Positions 56,251-64,000 of a stretch of DNA of 64,000 nucleotides are shown here, piece by piece. The DNA is taken from the NCBI GenBank assembly GCA_037074705.1, contig CM073593.1:19247001-19311000 (forward strand). The letters run 5' to 3'. The notes under the pieces are model-generated. The model did no database searches and was not told where the DNA came from. It saw only the letters and a program-made list of their open reading frames with translations. This stretch comes from Zhengitettix transpicula (Eukaryota > Arthropoda > Insecta > Orthoptera > Tetrigidae). Numbering within the stretch: the stretch's first letter is position 1; each line of letters starts with the position of its first letter. The position numbers and the translations under genes are program-made.

Positions 56251-58063
56251 TTATATAATTTTAAAATAAAACATGACAATTTATAATTAACATGTAAAAA
56301 TATTACTTACAATTCATTACATGAAATGTAGAAGAATATAAATTTCTTAACTGCGATTTGTACTCACGATGCGGCCGAAATGACTTATTTACACAGCAGA
56401 CAGTTGATTTTAAAATAACAAAGTAAGTAAATAAATTACAATACAATAAAAATACATTACAATAGCAAGAAGTCATTAATTATATTACTGATATCAGAAT
56501 AATTGGATCCAATATGCAACATTTCACTCTTTAATCTGGAATATAATTCGTACTATGTACCTGAAATTTTTTCATTAATCCAATAGATTTTTTTTAAAAA
56601 AATTTGACGTTAAATTACAGATTTTTTTCATGTTCATTGATTCGAGTTTTTAAAGAGCGTTTTTTTCTGACCGATTTAACACTAACTAAAAATTAATTTT
56701 ATGTTTATGTAAAACATTAAATTTATCTTTCATATGATGGACTAAATTTTAATTATTTGAGGGTTTGAAAATAACCCAAATACTAAAATTATTAAACAAG
56801 TCCTAAGTTGATATGGTTTGGTATCATTTAAGGGCAGTTCGATAAAGAAATATATTATTCAATTTTTATTAACGTTCTTAATTTCAAACAATTTTGATAT
56901 ATTTGTAAATAAAACGTAATAATAAAGAATTTTAGAAGAAGGGTATTAAAACTTTTGTCAAGGTTATCTTTATGATGAGATAGTTTCACTGTCTTATGTA
57001 CCAGATTATAATCCTTAGAGTTTTTGTGGTAAATGCATTATTATGCATGTAATTAAGGATTCTTCTTGAACACGTGGAGTTTTTATACTGATAGGTATAT
57101 ATTATATTATTTGAAACTGTGACCAAAACATTCAAAAAACTGAAGATAATGAAGCTTCTCAATTTCAAAAGTGAATTTTAGTGTCTGTTTTATTATGTTT
57201 AAAAATTTCTGAGTAATCGTGGTTTTTTCATTTAAAGAAGTCAGACAAATGTAACTGTCAATTCAAAGATAATGCGAGTGCTAATAACGACAAATTTAAT
57301 ATTTACTGTTTTACAAATATCTGATTGAAAAAAACAGCAATTGTTTTGCAGATTGCTCGTAGTTTCCGAAGCCAAAGTTTTACTACGAAGCATCATGCAC
57401 ACACACTCTAGCGCTTCTGAGAAAATCTGCCTTAAGTGATTGTTTTCTCTCGCGTGACTGACAGTTTGATACTCTGGCTCCTCTAGGATCCCTAATTTGT
57501 ATTCAGTAAAGGAAACTAAATGTGATGAAACTTTGCAATATACACAGACATTCAACGAGACGTGCATATGGGGTCGCATCAAAGTGTGCAGGTCAAGGAA
57601 AATATTGGGCATGAAATTAGAAGAATTTTCATCATCAGCTATAAAATAACATTAGATTCACTGTTATTTGATCACTTAAATAAATTATAAAATAATACAC
57701 CATTATGTTTTTGATATATGTAATATATGTTATTTCTTAATACGGTAGAAATTGTAAACTTTACAGCAATAAAATATAACTAAGTTTCATATATCAAAAT
57801 ACAAACTTTTTTCCAGAAACTAATATTTGTTTCTTTTGTGTTCTGGTCTGTATATTATTAAAGCTGTTTTTGAAACATACTAGTTAACGACATGCCGTAG
57901 TTGCTTAACTAATTTCTGTGTTTGTAATTTAAATATAAATAACACATATAGTTCAATATATTATTCGTCATCATTTTGTCAGAATTAATTTTTTTCTCAG
58001 GTAATGCATCCTTATCCTTGGTATAACTCGTCATCAGCGTTACAATACTTAACATTAATTGTC
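56251..58063. other. No recognised gene; GC-richer frame at 57340-57610
   Basis: The 123-codon minus frame 57241-57612 covers a GC-richer patch (PEYQTVSHARENNHLRQIF, SEALECVCMMLRSKTLASE). It is among the longest frames without transposon similarity, but no domain is recognised and its N- and C-terminal parts are AT-driven. The rest is AT-rich and empty. Confidence 0.25.
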
Positions 58064-58240
58064 ATTTGGATCCCAACGGAGAAACATAATTTGACTGAGG
58101 GAGTCGTGTACGTCAATGGTTGGAATTTTCGTGCCGAAAACAGCTGAGAAATACTGGATTAAAAATCATATCTGTCTGCCCTCGGTTGTTTGTCTGAGTA
58201 ATACTTGACTTGAAATTTTCTTCCAAATTTATTCGAGATC
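58064..58240 (+). repeat. Dispersed repeat R, copy 2
   Basis: Counterpart of 19555-19720, with GAGAAACATAATTTGACTGA, GGAGTCGT, TGGAATTTTCGTGC and AAATTTTCTTCC in the same order. Confidence 0.5.
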
Positions 58241-58941
58241 ACGAAGTTAATTAAACATGTGCAAATCCGTATAAAAAAACTTTGATTGAAAATTCAAGCA
58301 TGATTTTGGAAAAGGGATGTCATCGGATAAGAAAAAGGCAAACCAAACAAATTCATACTCCTTTCCGTATTTAACAAAAGGAAAAATAATTTCCAGGTAC
58401 GACCATTTTTTAATATTTTCCACTCAAGGATTTCACTCGCGTGGCTATTTTAACTTTACTTACACAAAGAAATTAGAGCAAACCCGTGACACACAAAATT
58501 AGCCGCTGAGTTATTAATGAGAAGACATGGTCCCGCTTATGCGGAGGACAAGTGCACGTGTCAAACAGCAAGCGTATTTACAAACATTCTCAATGTTAAA
58601 TTGGTGTCGGATTTGGACCGCCGTTGAAAGCCACAGTAATATGTGTTCTTGGCGAGGATGTTACTCTACGTGAATTTTCAAGAAAGGTTTATTCCGACTG
58701 AATCCATATCTAAGAACAGATTGATAATTGGTACTAAATGTGTTTAAACATCGTGTAAGATAATATTATGTTAAAGTGTCTCAAATACTAGAATATTATT
58801 ATACGTTTAACGGAAAGTACTTGCTATTATAATACAATCAATTTAAAAAGCGAACGTAAATTTTTTTAAAAATAATAATCCCTTTAACCTTATTAGAAAC
58901 AAAATCATTCATTACTCTGATATGTATATATATATATATAA
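58241..58941. other. No recognised gene
   Basis: A 61-codon plus frame (58317-58502) is Lys/Ser/Tyr-rich without motif. A short TA tract at 58926-58940 abuts the next block. Confidence 0.4.
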
Positions 58942-60151
58942 TGTAATGCATTGAGGGAATGCATTGTTTCGGATTAATGGTCTTGGCCGTCACAGGAAGT
59001 GGCAATGTATACTTAGTATCAGTATGAAGGAGTCAGGGCAAGGCACATGCGCGGGTGGCCTGTCGCAAGATAAATCTGTTTAGGAAAGGCATTGTGTCTG
59101 ATTAATGGGCTGGACAATTGGCGTGTTGACTTAGGATGAGGGTGCAGTTGGGCGGTCTGAAGAATTTTGGAACAACGCACGTGTGAATGCGGGGGGATGA
59201 GGATACAAGTGCAAAGTAATTACGGGTCCTGTCTCGATGTGACATGACGGAGGGGCTAGCTATTTGCTAAGGAACTGCAGCTGCAGAATGTAAATCTCGG
59301 GTTAATGGAAAAACTGTCAACGAGCAGTTGCAACGTAGTTTTGGGGACAAAAGAAGAGAGAAGGGACGGCCATATATAAAGAGAAGATAAGATTTTGGAA
59401 GTTAGTAGAGAGTTGAATGAGTGGAGTGTGGAGCTAGAAGGTGAAGTTGAGTCTTGTGTTGGTTGTGGAGGCGTACGGCGAGCACCGAGTATGGAGAAAT
59501 AGTGCAGCCTGCGAGAGAAATAGAAAATTTATGTCAACGATAAACATTTTTGTATGCAGAAGTTCAATCTGTTGTAATATCAAAATTTGACCACTGTCTT
59601 CGATGGTAGGAGACCAGGACACAGAACCCAGCGTCGAGTAGTTTCACCACGAGCAAGTGGGATGTCCATCACGAACGGAGAATCAGCTATCGTTGAACCA
59701 ATAATATGTGTTAGAGTCAGTGTGTAAACGTCCAGTCTATAAAGTGTGTGTGTAATGAACGAGCCAAATGTTCCTGAGTAATCGTAAGTTGAAATTTTAT
59801 GGTATTAATATGTGTAAACGAAATTAAAAGATACAGTCAGATATCGTTCTCTTCTTTTGTGTTAATAAAATAAACTCTTTTAAATTTAGAATCAATCTGG
59901 TAATTCTAAGTTTCTTTATTAAGTTTCGTCGATGTCTAGACGATTAAATATTTCTGTTTAATTTAAAGATAAATGTTGGGTTCTTTGATTATTTAAGTGT
60001 TCTGTCCGTTATCAAACCATGTAAAGACCCATGAGAGAAAGAGATATATGTTTTTATTAAATTGTATAATGTTTCAAGAATTGATAAATAAAATTTGTTT
60101 GTTTGTTAAAATATAATTTTTTTTTATTTTGACGCCCCGTTGATTATTACA
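58942..60151 (+). mobile_element. LTR-like block with TATA and AATAAA signals, tentative
   Basis: Bounded by TGTAATGC at 58942 and ATTATTACA at 60151, both next to (TA)n tracts. The interior is GC-richer than surrounding DNA at 58960-59700. GGCCATATATAAAGAG at 59369-59384 is a TATA-like box, and TTAATAAAATAAAC near 59863-59876 supplies AATAAA polyadenylation signals, giving a U3-R-U5-like order on plus. It does not obviously align with family L internally, and a partner LTR or primer-binding site is not clear. It may instead be a different repeat. Confidence 0.3.
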
Positions 60152-60180
60152 ATATATATATATATATATATATATTGTTA
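60152..60180. repeat. (TA)n microsatellite
   Basis: AATATATATATATATATATATATATTG between the two LTR-like blocks. Confidence 0.8.
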
Positions 60181-60239
60181 TATATAATTACAATTAAATG
60201 AATTAAATTAAATGATTCTGCCTCACGTTGAAGCCAAAA

Positions 60240-61225
60240 TGTAATACTCAAAAGAAATTAAATTATTATGATTAATTAACGGATGAGTTTATTTATTAAA
60301 TTTTAAGTGAAAGGATGTTAAACAATTACAGAATTTAAACATCAGAAAACAATTAATTTATTTAACGTTATAATAACAAATTTTCTTGTTGTGATTAATG
60401 TACATTCGTGTTCTTAGTATTTTACAAACTTATTTACTCTTGTCTCAGGGTCGTTAACTGGGCCTTTTAAACAAAGAACAAACCTTTTCCTACTCCCAAA
60501 TTAAATAAGAAAAAATTTCAACAATCAATTTGTTTAGAATTAAAACAATAAATGAACTTGAATCTGAAATCTGACCATTTATCCTTATTTAACGTTTACA
60601 ATAAATTTTATAAAGTATATTTCTCTACTTACAGTTTTATTTACTGGTACCAGGCATTCGTTTGGGCTCTTTGATACACTATACACTATTATCATGTAAC
60701 AGGCCATCGTTTCACAGAATTTAATTTGTTTCAAAATCACAGTCCAAAACTTTTGTATCCTTCACCTGACCCAATTACTCCGTACAACACTGTGGACCTC
60801 TGCATTAAGTCCCTCTATCTCTCTCTCTCTCCAGAAAATATTGTAATTCTCGTTCTGATCAATGGTAAATCAGAATGTTATCCACTCCTTCTCCAAAGTT
60901 CTACCAATACTCGACGAAAGTTTTACCTGCGGCTTTACTTATTGAAAATTTTGCCTGCGACCTTTACTTGATCGAATTACGTGTCCAACCGCTCTTAATC
61001 AAAACCTGCCTGCAACTCACTCGATGAAATTCTGTGTGCAACTCTTGTTAATGAAATCTTTCCTGCAACTCAAGTTGTGAGCGACGTAGCTTAAACGCTC
61101 GCCCCCGACAAAGGCCCGCCTGTACATGTTTTTACCCATTGTTGTGTTTATATTCTCGCCGATAACAATTTACTGCAATTGCCCAATTATTAATCCTCTA
61201 ATTGTAATTGCCTCTAATTATTATT

Positions 61226-61228
<3 letters not shown>
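60240..61228 (-). mobile_element. LTR-like repeat, copy 2 (family L), with possible primer-binding site
   Basis: Bounded by TGTAATACTC at 60240 and TTATTATTACA at 61228 (989 bp). Contains CTCAGGGTCGTTAACTGGGC, GAAATCTGACCAT, CGTTTACAATAAA and GGTACCAG in the shared order. On minus an AATAAATAAAC signal lies about 50 bp before the ATTACA end, and just beyond that end the sequence TTTTGGCTTCAACGTGAGG begins with TGG three bases after ACA, as an LTR-retrotransposon primer-binding site would. The internal region is lost within 80 bp at a TA tract. Confidence 0.5.

Positions 61229-61262
<34 letters not shown>
61229..61262. repeat. (TA)n microsatellite
   Basis: A run of about 17 TA units directly after the LTR-like copy; a second arm of the tract is interrupted by ACAGATGGG. 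Confidence 0.8.
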
Positions 61263-61265
<3 letters not shown>

Positions 61266-61279
61266 CAGATGGGCAATAA

Positions 61280-61714
61280 TCTTTTTTTTTTTTAAATAAA
61301 TTTTTTTTAAATAAAATTGACTTTATAAGTGTATGTACGTTCCGCATACAAAACTCTAGGATACATTTTGACCAAATTTCGTAAACTTGGTCCTTTCGAA
61401 CCGGAAACAAACACCAGTTGGACACGACTACCACCCCAAAGGGATGGCGGACGGCGGGTGAAAATTTGCAAACATGCTCAAACGACCGACATTTTCGTCG
61501 AAAAAATTTTTTTCGTGCCAATGAGAAAGACAGCCTTTCTATTTTTCTGTATAATTTCGACCTCTTTTTGCATGTGAGGGGATTACCCTTAGGGGTGGGA
61601 GTACAGGATACACAAGGATAACGCTAAATAAACCTATATTGGAGTCGAATCCGAGGCTATAGATGTCGCTGAATTTAATTATGACAACCCGGGCAACGCC
61701 GAGCACCAACCTAG
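61280..61714 (+). mobile_element. Non-autonomous Helitron-type element, plus strand (copy 7)
   Basis: Begins A/TCTTTTTTTTTTTTAAATA with T at 61280 and ends in CAACCCGGGCAACGCCGAGC, then ACCAACCTAG/T with the final G at 61714. TC, a GC-rich subterminal hairpin (CCGGGCAACGCC type) and CTAG before T all fit. It shares GTACGTTCCGCATAC, CTTTCGAACCGGAAAC, CCCTTAGGGGTGG, GGAGTCGAATCC and GTCGCTGAATTTAATTATG with copy 1 in reverse orientation. Confidence 0.7.
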
Positions 61715-61762
61715 TTCTTTATAATGAAACAGGATACTCATGAGAAGTCCACGCCGAGGTGT

Positions 61763-61838
61763 CCCTAATTTAATAGCATAGGGTGATCACTGACTGGATA
61801 GTAAGGCAGCCAAGAATTAACTAGGATTCCCTGCAATC
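61763..61838 (-). repeat. Short family P fragment
   Basis: Retains TCCCTAATTTAATAGCATAGG and AAGGCAGCCAAGAATTAACTAGG. The rest of the element is gone. Confidence 0.6.
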
Positions 61839-61956
61839 AAATGATATTAATATAAAAGCAAATGAATCAGTTTAAGATTAACTGTTGTATCAGTTTTTAC
61901 GTTAATTGCTGTGGTGTTAGACCTAATATTATATCGAAAATATTTGACCTTTCCAA

Positions 61957-62148
61957 TCAGATGAATGTATGTTTGGAGGCAACAGAAAGTTTGTCAGTGC
62001 TAACTTTGATATTTAACATAAGTTTCTTGATTCGGGTATATATTGATCTTGTAGTTTGTCTAATATGACACGAATTGCAATAAGTTCTAGGAAAGTAGAA
62101 AAATGAGGTTTTCCATTTTGCGGTGTTGCATGAGGTTTTATATATCAA
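61957..62148 (-). pseudogene. Penelope-like GIY-YIG remnant, second copy
   Basis: The minus frame reads MIYKTSC, then after about 15 unrelated residues RTYCNSCHIRQTTRSIYTRI and KLMLNIKVSTDKLSVASKH. The Y-K-x-S-C, C-N-S-C-x-I-x-Q-T and TRI elements match the GIY-YIG core, and the tail matches NIKLPIDKQSLVSKH of the copy at 26476. The Gly of the IGQT motif is replaced by Arg and a short insertion separates the two halves. Confidence 0.65.
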
Positions 62149-62758
62149 TTATAATTTTTAGGACGAGTAGTTTAATATAGTGGCAATAATACTGTATTTG
62201 TGTATATGCATCAAATCGTTATTACTAAATTAATTTTGATACTGACGTGTAGTATACACTCAGTCAAAGACTTAAAGAAGAGTTTCAAGAAACGTAAACA
62301 TCTACCGGCATTGAGCGTTGCGCAGTTAATTGATTAATTTTTCTTTAACCTTTTCCTAAATTTCTGAATACAATTTTGGTTCCGTGAAACAGTATACATA
62401 ACACACACTTTGCGGAAGGAACGAGCAGGGAACTTCAAAAGTACTTATAATATGTATGAGTAACTTGTTATGTTGACGTTAACGTTGAAAGTTCAGACAT
62501 CTTAGTTTTCGCACTTCTAGATTTTTCTAATGGTTACCGATCTACCGCATTGTTTCTTTAGAGCCGATGCCAAAAGTATACGCGGGTAAAAGACAAATTA
62601 CGCGCCTTACAATCATATTCCTAAAATACTGCGACATTTGTTGCCCTTGGCCGTTCCCGTGGTCTTCGTTTATTAAATCCGGTAGCTGCACGGTCTCGGT
62701 AATCTCGGAAACGATTCCTGGTGTCGCCTAAAGGTCTTTGATAATTAGAAACGCTCTA
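62149..62758. other. No gene seen
   Basis: GC-intermediate around 62560-62740, but no frame or repeat is recognised. Confidence 0.4.
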
Positions 62759-62861
62759 CATTATCACGCACGGTTTACTGTAGTCTCTTACTTTATGAAT
62801 TATTAATTGCCAATTAATCATTCATAAAGTAAGAGAGTACAGTAAACCGTGCGAGATAATG
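62759..62861. repeat. Near-perfect 103-bp hairpin
   Basis: CATTATCACGCACGGTTTAC at 62759-62778 and following pairs with the region ending GTAAACCGTGCGAGATAATG at 62861. The 42-bp arms (62759-62800 and 62820-62861) have about three mismatches. The centre ATTAATTG/CAATTAAT continues the stem, leaving almost no loop. No coding and no recognised relatives in the window. Could be a hairpin MITE or a hairpin RNA precursor. Confidence 0.8.
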
Positions 62862-63030
62862 ACCTACATAGTTGCAGAACGCTCCAATAAAATGTGTTCT
62901 AACTCGATACAATTTAGGCAATTTGTAATGAATGTAAAATTATTAATAATGAAATATACTGAGTATTTATGATTAAATTATAAATAAACCAAAGCCTTTT
63001 AAAGTAAGAAAATTAGTTGTAATAGAAATT
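62862..63030. other. No gene seen
   Basis: AT-rich spacer; no support for any feature. Confidence 0.4.
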
Positions 63031-63064
63031 ATACAACGTTTCGTCGCATCCTCTTCAGATAAGG
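63031..63064 (-). ncRNA. Hammerhead ribozyme-like motif 10
   Basis: On minus: TTAT, CTGAAGA, GGATGCGAC, GAAACGTT, GTATAA. The core CUGANGA...GAAA and the minimal ACGUU are intact, and stem I can form about three pairs with a G-U. Stem II is very short, with only the closing G-C pair convincing. Confidence 0.45.
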
Positions 63065-63274
63065 AGTTTTACATTATAAAACAAACTTCATAAAATATAA
63101 TTAACATAATATTTTGATGATACATTTGGGAGATAACATAATAATATTAATCTCGGTGGACTTACAAATTATGATAGTCAGGGTCGTTTTCCGCTGACTG
63201 CAGTGACCGAAATGCACAATTTAAACATGAACGACAATAATGTAGCAGAATTTTTACTGGTTTTAAAAATCATA

Positions 63275-63314
63275 TTCACCTGACGATGACCCAACTTAGG
63301 GACGATACGTCGCG
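63275..63314 (+). ncRNA. Hammerhead ribozyme-like motif 11
   Basis: TTCACC, CTGACGA, TGACCCAACTTAGGGAC with CCC/GGG closing a hairpin, then GATACGTC and GCG. CUGANGA is intact, stem II is good, but GAAA has become GATA. It lies in the opposite orientation to motif 10, 210 bp away, repeating the arrangement at 35461/35546. Confidence 0.4.
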
Positions 63315-63837
63315 ATAATATATTTTTTGTATTAATTTCTTTGTCAGTTACTAAATTTTTTCCTACTTATGGCCAGTTTTTTTTAAATTTTGAGCTGTCA
63401 TTAAGTGCTGTAAATTTGCCTGATGCAGCCGTTTCAATGCATTTTCCGAAGGTTTTCGCTGCGTAGTCGCACTTGTGGGATATAGTCGCAGTCTGCGAGG
63501 TCTCAGAGAGGTGATTACATCGTCTGTGTCCCGGAGAACTTCTGCCCCTGGGGGATGCTGAGATCAGGAATTCCTTATTCTGCCGGAGAATATTACTTCA
63601 TCCCCACATCAACGAAAAGCATTGTAAGCCAAAGAGAAGCCGATATCCAGTCTCTGACAGCAAAATGCTTTGGTACTTTCCCTAAAAGCAAGTAATTCCA
63701 AACAAATATCAGCTTAGACAGGCACCACTTTGAAGGTTGTGCCAAAGGTTTAGTTACAAGCCTTTTCTCACGCGTTCTCTCTTATTAGAAATTTTTACAC
63801 CACAGGTTCATGCAAATCTTTAAAAAATATCAAATAA
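63315..63837. other. No recognised gene; GC-richer patch at 63400-63700
   Basis: The patch (TCCCGGAGAACTTCTGCCCC, CTGCCGGAGAATATTACTTC) has no frame I can recognise. It lies just upstream of a PLE coding remnant, so it may belong to the same element. Confidence 0.3.
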
Positions 63838-64000
63838 CCAGATATCAAACTGGATATCAAATACAGTAATACGTTTTGCTCCTTGATCAAATTCTACAAA
63901 AGACCTATGGCTGTCATTGTGTAGTTTATAAAATCTCTTACTGTGTTTGTAACTCCTGCTACATTGGGAAAACTAAAACGTCATTAAAAACCCGTATCAA
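63838..64000 (+). pseudogene. Penelope-like linker and GIY-YIG, cut by window end
   Basis: Plus frame PDIKLDIKYSNTFCSLIKFY, then after a one-base shift near 63920 CVVYKISYCVCNSCYIGKTK and TSLKTRI to the end. The first part parallels PDIQRIS...NTLSYLIKNHK of the copy at 26476, and the second carries the VYKIS...CNSCYIGKT GIY-YIG core. The element continues past position 64000. A frameshift means this copy is also broken in the visible part. Confidence 0.75.

Noticed and set aside
57241..57612. 123-codon minus frame as a host gene
   Set aside because: Only the middle third has coding-like composition; no domain, start context or splice support. Kept only as a note in the surrounding entry.
1..64000. 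CRISPR arrays, operons or prokaryotic ribosome-binding sites
   Set aside because: No regularly spaced direct repeats with unique spacers and no gene clusters; the window is eukaryotic.

Overview
The window looks like repeat-rich, non-genic DNA from a large, AT-rich arthropod genome, most likely an insect. The evidence is the set of transposon families present: mariner/Tc1, Helitron, piggyBac, Penelope-like elements (PLEs), tRNA-derived SINEs and LTR-like repeats, set in roughly 65-70% A+T sequence with no operon-like coding. No complete host gene could be recognised. I cannot fix the insect order from sequence alone.

Layout. 0-10 kb: a small Helitron, an LTR-like block (2343-3297), a foldback element with 31-bp subrepeats (4728-5500), copies of a dispersed retroposon here called family P (5937-6135, 6596-7082), a second Helitron, a complete SINE with a 13-bp target duplication (8590-8811) and a hammerhead-ribozyme-like motif (9481-9525). 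10-23 kb: mostly featureless AT-rich DNA with a Helitron, a LINE reverse-transcriptase tail (14272-14668), a fragment of a bacterial-type IS256 transposase (15742-15993), another hammerhead-like motif, a third Helitron with clean ends (17599-18289) and a SINE fragment. 23-32 kb: PLE debris with a GIY-YIG endonuclease remnant, a complete family P retroposon (24793-25348) with a 20-bp target duplication, another family P copy, and an LTR-like block with ATAT duplications (29565-30587). 32-45 kb: a Helitron carrying a Pif1-type helicase remnant, an inverted pair of hammerhead-like motifs, a complete but broken mariner (38553-39821), nested family P copies (40890-42112) and a broken DD41D-type Tc1/mariner element (42893-44157). 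45-54 kb: a PLE reverse-transcriptase remnant, a tRNA-derived segment, a 1.3-kb Helitron, a LINE fragment, and a family P copy interrupted by a piggyBac-derived element at TTAA. 54-64 kb: a mariner with a long open frame (54599-55894), LTR-like blocks, a plus-strand Helitron, two more GIY-YIG remnants (one cut by the window end), a near-perfect 103-bp hairpin and more hammerhead-like motifs.

The elements do not act together as a pathway. They record successive insertions by DNA transposons (cut-and-paste and rolling-circle) and retroelements. The two signals most worth following are the set of about eleven CUGANGA...GAAAC hammerhead-like motifs scattered with PLE pieces, and the bacterial IS256 transposase fragment embedded in insect-type DNA. 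A third is the 556-bp family P retroposon, which begins with twin palindromes and ends in poly(A).
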